Of a stretch of DNA of 17,341 bases, positions 1 to 7,086 are shown in pieces (positions within the stretch are counted from its first letter, which is position 1; the number at the start of each line of letters is the position of its first letter). A program made the position numbers and the translations under genes. This DNA comes from JBKBXU01 sp046313675 (GTDB taxonomy: Bacteria > Bacteroidota > Bacteroidia > Cytophagales > Cytophagaceae). The stretch spans positions 1 through 17,341 of the forward strand of contig JBKBXU010000058.1 of the NCBI GenBank assembly GCA_046313675.1, in the 5' to 3' direction. The notes beneath the pieces were generated by a model. That model was not told the origin of the DNA, did not search any database, and saw nothing but the letters and a program-made list of their open reading frames with translations.

Positions 1-449
1 AAAATAACCAAATAAAATTTTACTGATTACACATAAAAAATTAGGAAATTGACACAGTTCATGCTGAGGCACGAAGCATCTGTCGGAGAGGAGTGGTATT
101 TTTGAATATATTTTTCATTTGTCAGTATTTGGGGAAAGGTTATTAAGTTATTGGATAATAAGTTAATAAGAACGCTTACTGACGCCAATGTTTGTGTCTT
201 CAAAAACCTGCAGGATTGCGGAGTGCGCGAGAGGGGTATGAGCAAACAAATAATTCAAAATTCAGCATTCAAAATTTAAAATTCATTGGTCAGATCCCTC
301 CTGCGTCGGGATGACAGTAAAAGTCAGTAGATCCCTCCTTTGTCGGGATGACAATTAGGAAATATAAATTAACAAATCCGCTATTCTTTTTTCAACATTT
401 TATAATTTAGGCTTAAATTTTCCGTATTAAAGTAATACACTTAGTTTAA
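1..449. repeat. Gene-free repeat mosaic upstream of the acetyltransferase gene
   Basis: I see no believable gene here. A GTCA-type hairpin lies at 57-87 (TGCT/AGCA stem; its foot reads GTTCA). The region 165-205 shares its sequence with 7161-7203, including AATGTTTGTG and the TCTT loop, but the right arm is degenerate. An AT-rich AATTCAAAATTC tract covers 252-284. Two hairpin modules of the form AGA-TCCC...GGGA-TGAC lie at 292-315 and 329-352. The last ~90 bases before the gene are AT-rich without recognised repeats and probably hold its promoter, but I found no clean -33/-7 pair. Confidence 0.8.
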
Positions 450-1016
450 ATGCCCAATAAGGATACTCATACAGGACCTTCTTTTTCTTTAAAGAACCGA
501 ATAGCACGTTTGGTGTGGGGAATAGTATATGCATTATTTTTTGCCTTATCACCCCGCCCTTTTCATGCCTGGCGATCTTTTTTGCTTAGATTGTTTGGTG
601 CTAAAGTTGGAAAGGGAGTGCATGTGTATCCAGGAGTAAAAATCTGGGCACCTTGGAATTTAATCCTTAAGGATCATTCTGGTGTGGGAAGCGGTGCTAT
701 TTTATATTCGCAAGGGCTGATTACCATTGGTGCATATGCCGTGGTTTCTCAGGGAGCACATATCTGCGCAGGAACCCATGATTATACTATAGAAGGCTTT
801 CCTCTTATTACCAAGCCAATTACTATTGGAGATCATGCATGGGTGGCTGCGGAGGCTTTTATCCATCCGGGAGTTACCATAGGAGAAGGCTGTGTAGTGG
901 GGGCAAGGTCGGTAGTAACTAAAGATATGCCTGCTTGGATGGTTTGTGCCGGGCATCCTTGTATTCCTTTAAAGGAACGCCTATTAAACAAAAAATCTAT
1001 TTTGCAAGATGCTTGA
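450..1016 (+). CDS. wcaF: WcaF-like hexapeptide-repeat O-acetyltransferase
   Basis: The 188-residue protein is a left-handed beta-helix acetyltransferase, close in length and layout to E. coli WcaF of colanic acid synthesis (about 182 residues). The N-terminal part (about residues 15-50) is hydrophobic/basic and includes a WRxFLLRLFGAKxGK stretch typical of WcaF-like proteins. It is followed by hexapeptide-like turns (VKIWAPWNL, ITIGAYAVV, ITIGDHAWV, VTIGEGCVVGARSVV). The probable catalytic histidine lies in GTHDY (residues 108-112). The family transfers acetyl from acetyl-CoA to a sugar hydroxyl, so an exopolysaccharide or its lipid-linked intermediate is the expected substrate. The gene overlaps the next one by 8 bases (its TGA lies inside the next gene's start region), which indicates translational coupling. 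The start is the ATG at 450; no Shine-Dalgarno is visible. Family is sure; the exact acceptor is unknown. Confidence 0.95.
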   Translation: MPNKDTHTGPSFSLKNRIARLVWGIVYALFFALSPRPFHAWRSFLLRLFGAKVGKGVHVYPGVKIWAPWNLILKDHSGVGSGAILYSQGLITIGAYAVVSQGAHICAGTHDYTIEGFPLITKPITIGDHAWVAAEAFIHPGVTIGEGCVVGARSVVTKDMPAWMVCAGHPCIPLKERLLNKKSILQDA

Positions 1017-1830
1017 CCTTACCATAGCCATTCCCGTGAAAAATGAAGAAAAGAACCTTCCAGGGTGTCTGGCTTCCATAGGTGAAGGCTTTGTTAAAAA
1101 AATCGTCATTATAGATTCCGGAAGTACAGATAAAACTAAAGAAATTGCACGAAATAATGGTGTGGAGGTAGTTGATTTCTCATGGGATGGGAAATTTCCC
1201 AAGAAGAGAAACTGGTATTTGCAAAATCATACGCCCAATACAAAATGGGTGCTGTTTCTTGATGCGGATGAATACCTTACGGAGGAATTTAAAGTGGAAA
1301 TATCCAGTGCCTTAAATGATAACGGTATCGTGGGATTTTGGCTACATTATACCATTTATTTTTTGGGTAAACGCCTAAAAGGAGGTTATCCCTTAAAAAA
1401 GTTAGCCTTGTTTAAGGTAGGGGCGGGCGAATATGAACACATCGATGAGGAGCAGTGGAGCAAACTGGATATGGAAATTCATGAGCACCCCGTTTTGAAA
1501 GGTAAGGTTGGCCTTATAAAAAGTAAAATTGACCACAGGGACTTTCGGGGTACATCGCACTATATCCATAAGCACAACGAGTATTCAGATTGGGAGGCAG
1601 AGCGTTTCTTAAAAGCGGCAGGAAAGGAAAGAAAAGGAAAATGGACATGGAAGCAACGGTTGAAGTACCGTTTAATGCGCAGTCCACTTATCGGGCCGGG
1701 GTATTTCTTCACCAGTTTTTTTCTCATGGGAGGTTTTAGGGATGGAGCAAGAGGACTTGCTTTTGCTATTCTAAAGATGGCATATTTTACGCAGATATAT
1801 TGTAAGGTAAAGGAAAAAGGAGCAAATTAA
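1009..1830 (+). CDS. Family 2 glycosyltransferase (WaaE-like)
   Basis: The 273-residue protein has a GT-A glycosyltransferase fold at its N terminus. It opens with LTIAIPVKNEEKNLPGCL, has the nucleotide-binding DSGSTD motif at residues 36-41 and the metal-binding DADE motif at 85-88. The length and the C-terminal half (basic, with a WKQRLKYRLM segment and an FFLMGGFRDG stretch near the end) match the single-domain GT2 enzymes often annotated as WaaE/KdtX-like. It should transfer one sugar from a nucleotide donor to a growing glycan on the inner face of the cytoplasmic membrane. The start overlaps the upstream acetyltransferase gene by 8 bases, and the next gene starts 38 bases downstream, so this is the middle gene of a three-gene operon. 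Donor and acceptor sugars cannot be read from the sequence. Confidence 0.95.
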   Translation: MLDLTIAIPVKNEEKNLPGCLASIGEGFVKKIVIIDSGSTDKTKEIARNNGVEVVDFSWDGKFPKKRNWYLQNHTPNTKWVLFLDADEYLTEEFKVEISSALNDNGIVGFWLHYTIYFLGKRLKGGYPLKKLALFKVGAGEYEHIDEEQWSKLDMEIHEHPVLKGKVGLIKSKIDHRDFRGTSHYIHKHNEYSDWEAERFLKAAGKERKGKWTWKQRLKYRLMRSPLIGPGYFFTSFFLMGGFRDGARGLAFAILKMAYFTQIYCKVKEKGAN

Positions 1831-1868
1831 AATGATCCTAGGATAATTTATAATTTAAATTTATTAAT

Positions 1869-2900
1869 ATGAAACGTGTTCAAGGGCTTGATTCAATAAG
1901 ATTTATTTGTGCATTTGCCGTAATGATTGGGCATTTTGGTATCCAAAACCTTCCAGTTTCCGACAATTCCTTAGCTAAGGTCATTCCTTTAATAAATGGT
2001 ATTTTAAATAATTTGTCCCCGGGAATTGCTGCTGTTATAATTTTCTTTGTCATATCAGGCTTTTGCATTCATTATCCTTATGCAATTGGAAAAAAAATGT
2101 CTGTTGTTGAATTTTATATTCAGCGTATTTTAAGAATTGCTCTTCCCGCTATTACTGCATGGTTAATTTATAAATATACCATGAATTTACATATGGGAGT
2201 AATATGGAGTCTGATTTGCGAGGGGATTTATTACTTCATTTATCCACTTGTCCTAAGATATAAACACAAAGTTTCTTTACAGAAAATGATTTTTGTTGCC
2301 GTTGCAGCAAGTCTTTTAATTTCTTTTTATTTTACATTACATAGCCCTTCATATAACGGTGATTTTCATCGGTTTGGCTTTGGAGCAACCTGGATAGTTG
2401 GTTTCCCTATTTGGCTTTTAGGGGTTTTAGTCGCAGAAAAAGTAGCTTCAGGAACGTTTGTTGAGGACGTATCCTATAAAAAACTATTAGTTTTAAGAAT
2501 TTTGGTATGGGGAAGTGCTGTAGTTTGCTCGGTTATTCGTTTTCATCTTGAGATTAGCTATGCTTATACTTTACTTCCCTTTTCTTTTATAGTTTACTAT
2601 TGGCTCATTAGGGAAATAAGATATTATGAAGGTAAAACTGAATTTAAATGGTTGGCCTTTGGAGGAGTAATCAGCTATTCAATTTATCTTGTACATGCCT
2701 ATGTTCAAGAAATTTTTGAATTGTATTTAAATATAATAGCGAGAGAAAATCTAATTGTAATGTTATTTATTCTATTGATAAGTATGATGGTTTCTTATTT
2801 GTTTTATTGGGTTATTGAAAAGCCGTCTCACTCTTTAGCGCGGTCAATAAAAATCTCTCCAAAAGTTTTACCAAAGAAAGAACCATCTGAATTAGTATAG
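1869..2900 (+). CDS. Acyltransferase 3 (OafA/YrhL-like) membrane protein
   Basis: This 343-residue polytopic membrane protein belongs to the acyltransferase-3 family, which moves acetyl or other acyl groups onto surface sugars. The family signature is present at the N terminus: GLDSIRFICAFAVMIGHF, with Arg11 and the likely catalytic His22. A WSLICE segment (residues 113-118) corresponds to the family's WSLxxE motif. About ten hydrophobic segments follow, ending in a basic, lysine-rich tail. There is no SGNH domain fused at the C terminus, so it is the short form of the family. It follows the GT2 gene by 38 bases in the same direction. That gap is AT-rich and contains a short palindrome (ATCCTAGGAT), but no convincing terminator. 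It most likely acylates the polysaccharide built by its neighbours; substrate unknown. Confidence 0.94.
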   Translation: MKRVQGLDSIRFICAFAVMIGHFGIQNLPVSDNSLAKVIPLINGILNNLSPGIAAVIIFFVISGFCIHYPYAIGKKMSVVEFYIQRILRIALPAITAWLIYKYTMNLHMGVIWSLICEGIYYFIYPLVLRYKHKVSLQKMIFVAVAASLLISFYFTLHSPSYNGDFHRFGFGATWIVGFPIWLLGVLVAEKVASGTFVEDVSYKKLLVLRILVWGSAVVCSVIRFHLEISYAYTLLPFSFIVYYWLIREIRYYEGKTEFKWLAFGGVISYSIYLVHAYVQEIFELYLNIIARENLIVMLFILLISMMVSYLFYWVIEKPSHSLARSIKISPKVLPKKEPSELV

Positions 2901-3330
2901 TTGTCGTCGTCCTTCTCCTTAATGACGGGAGGCTCTGGATAGGGATTTGCATGGGCAAGCCGTGGCAATCTGTTGGAATGAATAAGGATTTCAGGTCCGA
3001 AGGTGTTTTTGGGGGTACATGCTTGTCAAGAGATCACTTCGTCGTACCTCCTCGTGATGACGATACAAGTGTAGCCTCCTCGTGATGACGTTTATACTGT
3101 ACCTCCTCGGAATGAGGGATGGGGTCGGGGTTCTTAGGTTCTTACTGTCATTACGAGGCTTTGGCAGGCTTGAGCCGGGGTAAGCCGTGGCAATCTGTTG
3201 GAGGAATACGTGGTTTGGCGTTGTTTTAGTCGGCGGATTGCTCAGCCACGGCTGACAGGGTTGTCGTCGTGCCTCCTCCTCGCAATGACGATACAAGGTA
3301 GCCTCCTCGCAATGACGTTTTTATTTTAAC
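2901..3330. repeat. Dense cluster of GTCA-type hairpin repeats, including one BIME-like pair
   Basis: This stretch follows the acyltransferase gene and holds no gene. A remnant left module (AAGCCGTGGCAATCTGTTGG) lies at 2957-2976. A complete hairpin AGA-TCAC...GTGA-TGAC lies at 3031-3061. A paired inverted element spans 3147-3289: its left half starts GTCATTACGAGG and runs to GCAATCTGTTGG, and its right half runs from GGATTGCTCAGCC to CCTCGCAATGAC. A 54-base doublet of CCTCCTCG-type ends at 3041-3094 recurs at 3266-3320. Confidence 0.85.
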
Positions 3331-3399
3331 TTTTTTCAGTTTCTAATAAATTTGCCTGTCCATCATCATTTTTTATGGTAAAAGGAGGATCTGTCTATA

Positions 3400-3537
3400 A
3401 AACTGGTGCGGAAAGCGGATGGATCGGTGAGCGGAAAAAAGGAGTGGAGAGCGAATAAATAGAGCGGGGAGCGAAAAGCGGAAAAGAGCGAGGAATGGAG
3501 AGTGAAGAGCGGAAAAAGAGCGGGAGCGAGAGTGTTA
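3400..3537. repeat. GAGCG-rich purine tract, left flank of the four-helix-bundle gene
   Basis: The + strand is an irregular run of GAGCG, AGCGG and AGCGAAAA words, almost free of pyrimidines other than the C of each GCG. It runs right up to and slightly into the 3' end of the minus-strand gene at 3535. The same words in inverted orientation (CGCTC) form the other flank of that gene. Similar tracts occur at 7290-7390, 9115-9155, 10262-10373, 11036-11059, 14520-14558, 15165-15212 and 16623-16643. Confidence 0.8.
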
Positions 3538-3885
3538 ATTTTCCAGGTTTTTGATCATATTAAACAGGAGTCTGGAAATTGTTTCAAATTCATCGCTGGT
3601 TTCTTTATAAAAATCTATTGAAATTTCTTTTTCCTCATATAGAAGGTCCATTATGGAAGCCCATTCAAATGCAGAGCCTCTGGAAATGACGAAGAAATTT
3701 CTTCTGTCTTTTTTTCCGAATTTTGCGCTTCCTTCAGCAATATTGAGAACAATACTTAAGCTGGCTTTCCCTAGTTGATTTTTAATATAAAATGGTAAAT
3801 CTTTATCTTTTTTTAAAAATCCATAGATTTTCCTATTTAATAAAAATGCTTTCTGATAAACCTCAAGCTTTTGATACGAAAACAT
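3535..3885 (-). CDS. Four-helix bundle protein (S23 / 23S rRNA intervening-sequence protein family)
   Basis: The 116-residue protein shows the family hallmarks: an N-terminal FSYQKLEVYQKAF helix, a central LGKASLSIVLNIAEGSAK motif, a RRNFFVISRGSAFEW motif and a C-terminal amphipathic helix. Length fits the family (about 115-125 residues). These proteins form pentameric four-helix bundles. They occur in intervening sequences of 23S rRNA, as free-standing genes, and as Avd, the accessory protein of diversity-generating retroelements. No rRNA or reverse transcriptase is present here, so this is a free-standing copy and its role is unknown. It is the only minus-strand gene inside the polysaccharide locus and is bracketed by GAGCG/CGCTC tracts in inverted orientation, which suggests it arrived as a cassette. 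Nucleic-acid binding is the usual guess for the family and is not shown here. Confidence 0.92.
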   Translation of the reverse strand: MFSYQKLEVYQKAFLLNRKIYGFLKKDKDLPFYIKNQLGKASLSIVLNIAEGSAKFGKKDRRNFFVISRGSAFEWASIMDLLYEEKEISIDFYKETSDEFETISRLLFNMIKNLEN

Positions 3886-3894
3886 TGGTGTATA

Positions 3895-3920
3895 GCTGAT
3901 TAATGCTGCAAATTAATAGC
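3895..3920 (-). promoter_or_regulatory. Inverted repeat just upstream of the four-helix-bundle gene
   Basis: GCTGATTAAT and ATTAATAGC form an inverted repeat (one extra G in the first arm) separated by seven bases, nine bases before the ATG at 3885. The position and symmetry would suit an operator for a dimeric regulator or a leader hairpin. There is no direct evidence for either. Confidence 0.3.
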
Positions 3921-3984
3921 ATCAATTTTTAAATGAAAAATAATTTGATGAAATTTTAAATCTTAAAGCAAGTACATTCCCCAC

Positions 3985-4340
3985 ACTCCGATCCCCCTTC
4001 GCTCTCCCCGCTCTACTTTAGTTTTAGCTGCAACAGCAAGGGCAAATAGCCACAGTAAGATCTGCCAGCATTCGCTCCCCACACTCGCTCTCCGCTCCCT
4101 TTCGCTTTTCGCTCTACTTTAGTTTTAGCTGCAACAGCAGGGGCAAATAGCCATATTAAGATCTATCAGCATTCGCTCTCCGCTCTCATTCGCTCTCCGC
4201 TCTCCTTCGCTCTCGCTCTACTTTCGTAATAAGCAACAGCAAGGGCAAATAGCCACAGTAAGATCTGCCAGCATTCGCTACTCCGCTCTCGCTCCTCGCT
4301 CTCCTTCGCTTCACTCCTCACTTCTCGCTCTGTCATTCTT
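3985..4340. repeat. CGCTC-rich tract with three tandem ~101-104-bp units
   Basis: The region between the four-helix-bundle gene and the WcaI-like gene is made of CGCTCTCCGCTC-like words (the complement of the GAGCG tract at 3400-3537). Embedded in it are three copies of a conserved core at 4011-4077, 4112-4178 and 4216-4279, giving periods of 101 and 104 bases. The core runs from CTCTACTTT through GCAACAGCAAGGGCAAATAG to AGCATTCGCT. Copy 2 differs from copy 1 at a handful of positions, and copy 3 differs mainly at its left end. On the minus strand each core contains a very short ORF (see findings). I see no conserved strong hairpin in the core. Confidence 0.88.
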
Positions 4341-4342
4341 CT

Positions 4343-4373
4343 TTTGCGTTTTCCTTTAAAACTTCTATCTTTA
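4343..4373 (+). promoter_or_regulatory. Candidate Bacteroidota-type promoter of the WcaI-like gene
   Basis: TTTG at 4343-4346 is followed, after 19 bases, by TATCTTTA at 4366-4373, which matches the TAnnTTTG -7 element in all but the last base. The spacing fits the phylum's primary-sigma pattern. Transcription would begin about 10 bases before the ATG at 4391, giving a very short leader. It is placed just outside the CGCTC repeats. Confidence 0.5.
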
Positions 4374-4390
4374 GACGCTTTTTACCGCCA

Positions 4391-5626
4391 ATGAAAATAC
4401 TTGTTTACGGAATAAATTATTATCCTGAGCTGACGGGCATCGGTAAGTATACCGGGGAAATGTGTGCCTGGCTGGCTGCACGTGGACATGAAGTGGAGGT
4501 AATAACCGCTTTGCCTTATTATCCGGAATGGAAAATCAGGGAGGATTATAAAAACAAAGGCGGAAAGACAGAACTTATTCAGGGGGTAAGGGTGCGAAGG
4601 ACTCCCTTGTATGTACCGGAAAAGGTTACCGGATTTAGTCGCATCCGTCATGAAATATCCTTCGTTTTCAATTCCTCACGCTTTTGGTTTAAAGCCTTTT
4701 TTCGGCGCTATGATGTGGTTATAGGTATTTGCCCCCCCTTGCAGGCAGGTGTATTCCCCTACCTCTATAAGGTGCTTCGTCGTCGGCCTTTTATTTTTCA
4801 TATTCAGGATCTTCAGGTAGATGCAGCCAAAGAACTTGGCCTGGTAAAAAATAAATTTTTACTCAACACGCTTATAGGAATTGAACGGTTTCTCGTCCGT
4901 CGGGCTACACGGGTCTCCAGTATAAGTGAGGGAATGAGAAGGAAGATCCTCGCCAAGGGTATGAAGGAGGAAAATTACATTCATCTTCCCAATTGGAGCG
5001 ATGTGGATTTTATGCGGCCTCTTCCCAAAGAGGCTTCCATGCGTAAGCACTTTGGGATTCCGGATGATGCTTTTGTAGCACTGTATTCAGGAAATATGGG
5101 CGATAAACAGGGGTTGGAGATTATACTACAGGCAGCAGAAATACTCAAAGATGAACCTGTTTATTTCTTTATGGCAGGAGAAGGTGCTGCAAAAAAGAAA
5201 CTTATCTTGGAAGCTGAACGTAAAAAGCTACGTAATGTGCAGTTTTCCGGTTTACAGGCTTATGAAGACTTGCCTGCTTTTCTGGCAATGGCAGACATAC
5301 ACCTGGTGGTCCAGAAAAAAGCGGCTTCCGATTTGGTTTTGCCTTCCAAATTGATGAGCATTTTGTCCGCCGGAGGGGTGTCACTGGTTACCGCTGTTCC
5401 GGGCTCAACCTTGTATGACCTGATGAATTTAAATAATCTGGGTGTGGTCGTAGAACCTGAGCGTGTGGAGGCATTGGTAGAAGGGATCAGGGCACTCAGA
5501 ATAAATGATTCGGATGAATATAGAAAAAATGCCCGTTCATATGCTGAAAAAGAATTGGCTATAAATACGATTTTGTCCAAATTTGAAAGTAATTTAGAGG
5601 AACTTTTGAGCGTTACTAAGCGGTAA
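4391..5626 (+). CDS. wcaI: WcaI-like glycosyltransferase (GT4 family)
   Basis: The 411-residue protein is a GT-B fold glycosyltransferase that closely resembles colanic-acid WcaI. It opens MKILVYGINYYPELTGIGKYTGEM with GHEVEVITALPYYPEW, the N-terminal acceptor-side domain of WcaI. The C-terminal donor domain contains ALYSGNMGDKQGLE (about residues 230-243), HLVVQKK and LPSKLMSILSAGG (around residue 318), where WcaI also has PSKL rather than the classical EX7E motif of other GT4 enzymes. In colanic acid synthesis WcaI is assigned a sugar-transfer step on the lipid-linked repeat unit at the inner membrane; the sugar added here is unknown. It has its own candidate promoter and is followed after 38 bases by the WcaJ-like gene. 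That gap holds only a weak GTAAG/CTTAC hairpin, so the two are probably cotranscribed. Confidence 0.95.
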   Translation: MKILVYGINYYPELTGIGKYTGEMCAWLAARGHEVEVITALPYYPEWKIREDYKNKGGKTELIQGVRVRRTPLYVPEKVTGFSRIRHEISFVFNSSRFWFKAFFRRYDVVIGICPPLQAGVFPYLYKVLRRRPFIFHIQDLQVDAAKELGLVKNKFLLNTLIGIERFLVRRATRVSSISEGMRRKILAKGMKEENYIHLPNWSDVDFMRPLPKEASMRKHFGIPDDAFVALYSGNMGDKQGLEIILQAAEILKDEPVYFFMAGEGAAKKKLILEAERKKLRNVQFSGLQAYEDLPAFLAMADIHLVVQKKAASDLVLPSKLMSILSAGGVSLVTAVPGSTLYDLMNLNNLGVVVEPERVEALVEGIRALRINDSDEYRKNARSYAEKELAINTILSKFESNLEELLSVTKR

Positions 5627-5664
5627 GTTATACTTACTGTATATTTTTAGCAGAGTAAAATAAC

Positions 5665-7086
5665 ATGGTTAGCAAAAAGCATCCGATCTCAGTGCGGAGA
5701 GGATATTCAAGATTTATAAACTTTATTCATTTTACAGGAGATATTATTCTTCTGAATTTTGCTTTCTTTGTTACCTACCTCAATTACATAAAAGATGATC
5801 TTTGGAGGCCTATAAACGATCACTATGTATTTCTTCACCTGGGTTTTAACCTGATGTGGATTGTGCTGGTGATGCTGGTTCGCCTATATGAAATTGAACG
5901 GGTCATCCGGCTTGAAAAGGTGGTTTGGAATCTAATAAAGACCATTATCCTTCATGCCCTTTTTATTTTCAGCTTCATCTTCAGCATACAGGGATACTAC
6001 TATTCGCGCTTGCAGTTGTACGTGGCGTATGCGGTATTTGCTTTTCTGATATTGGTATGGCGGCTGCTGTTTATCTATTTCCTTCAGAATTATCGTAAGG
6101 GTGGATCTAATTACAAAACAGTAGTCATAGTTGGTTCAGGCGGTGCGGGTAATCAGATGTACCAGTTTATGAAAAAGCACGAAGATACAGGGTATAAGTT
6201 TTTGGGCTTTTTTGACGATTATCCTGAAAAATCAATTCATAAAGGACTGATCAAAGGAAATATTCCTGATATGAATATATTTATTCAGGAGAATCACGTG
6301 GATGAAATTTTTTGTGCCCTCCCTTTAACGGAGACCAAGAAAATTCGGGATCTTATGTTGTTAGCAGATAATCATTTGATCCGTCTGCGGCTGGTGCCGG
6401 ATTTCAGGGGATTTTATAACAAAAAGGTGAACATAGAATTTTACGATTCCATACCGGTGCTTACCGTACGTCAGGAGCCACTGGAAAGCCTGTTTAATCG
6501 CTTTATCAAGCGTAGTTTTGATATAATATTTTCTACGCTGGTAATTACTTTCGCTTTCCCTATCATTTTTCCTGTTTTCATCGTAATTATTAAGTTATCT
6601 TCCAAAGGGCCAATTTTCTTTAAACAGAAACGGTCGGGAAGGAATAACGCTGAATTTTACCTGTATAAATTTCGGTCTATGACGGTTAATGCAGATGCGG
6701 ATCGTAAGCAGGCAACCGAGGGAGATGTACGGATAACTAAAATTGGACGTTTCCTTCGTAAAACAAACCTGGATGAATTGCCGCAGTTTTTTAATGTGCT
6801 GATTGGTAACATGTCCATCGTAGGGCCTCGTCCGCATATGCTAAAACATACCGTTGAATATTCTCGTATTATCGATAAATTTATGGTTCGCCACCTGGTA
6901 AAGCCTGGCATTACCGGATGGGCTCAGGTGAACGGCTATCGCGGTGCTACCACAGAACCCCGATGGATGTTGAAGCGGGTTCGCTATGACCTTTGGTATA
7001 TCGAGAACTGGAGCTTCCTCCTCGACCTGAAAATTATTTTTCTAACTGTTTATAATATGTTCAAGGGGGAGAAGAATGCGGTTTAA
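5665..7086 (+). CDS. wcaJ: WcaJ-like undecaprenyl-phosphate sugar-1-phosphate transferase
   Basis: The 473-residue protein is a polyisoprenyl-phosphate hexose-1-phosphate transferase of the WcaJ/WbaP type, which starts repeat-unit synthesis by moving a sugar phosphate from a UDP-sugar to undecaprenyl phosphate. Residues ~20-140 contain four hydrophobic segments. Residues 153-164 (VVIVGSGGAGNQ) begin a Rossmann-like central domain. The catalytic bacterial-sugar-transferase domain starts near KRSFDIIF (282) with a membrane-anchoring segment. It then shows FFKQKRSGRNN, FYLYKFRSM, LRKTNLDELPQFFNVL (containing the catalytic DE pair), VGPRPH (386-391) and KPGITGWAQVNGYRG. Length matches WcaJ (about 464). 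Glucose-1-phosphate is the usual substrate of this subgroup, but galactose cannot be excluded. The gene probably shares a transcript with the WcaI-like gene. It ends just before repeat DNA. Confidence 0.96.
   Translation: MVSKKHPISVRRGYSRFINFIHFTGDIILLNFAFFVTYLNYIKDDLWRPINDHYVFLHLGFNLMWIVLVMLVRLYEIERVIRLEKVVWNLIKTIILHALFIFSFIFSIQGYYYSRLQLYVAYAVFAFLILVWRLLFIYFLQNYRKGGSNYKTVVIVGSGGAGNQMYQFMKKHEDTGYKFLGFFDDYPEKSIHKGLIKGNIPDMNIFIQENHVDEIFCALPLTETKKIRDLMLLADNHLIRLRLVPDFRGFYNKKVNIEFYDSIPVLTVRQEPLESLFNRFIKRSFDIIFSTLVITFAFPIIFPVFIVIIKLSSKGPIFFKQKRSGRNNAEFYLYKFRSMTVNADADRKQATEGDVRITKIGRFLRKTNLDELPQFFNVLIGNMSIVGPRPHMLKHTVEYSRIIDKFMVRHLVKPGITGWAQVNGYRGATTEPRWMLKRVRYDLWYIENWSFLLDLKIIFLTVYNMFKGEKNAV

Noticed and set aside
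27..245. 72-codon minus-strand ORF at the window start
   Set aside because: It runs through a hairpin repeat and AT-rich repeat words, has no recognisable motif and no start signal.
2901..3330. 23S rRNA fragment or intervening sequence near the S23-type protein
   Set aside because: No recognisable rRNA sequence flanks the gene; the surroundings are dispersed repeats found throughout the window.
4011..4279. CRISPR array
   Set aside because: Only three units of about 65 bases with low-complexity CGCTC linkers; no short constant repeats with unique spacers and no cas gene.
3535..4340. Diversity-generating retroelement with an Avd-like protein
   Set aside because: No reverse transcriptase, template repeat or variable target gene is present in the window. 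The tandem units do not show adenine-directed differences as a rule.
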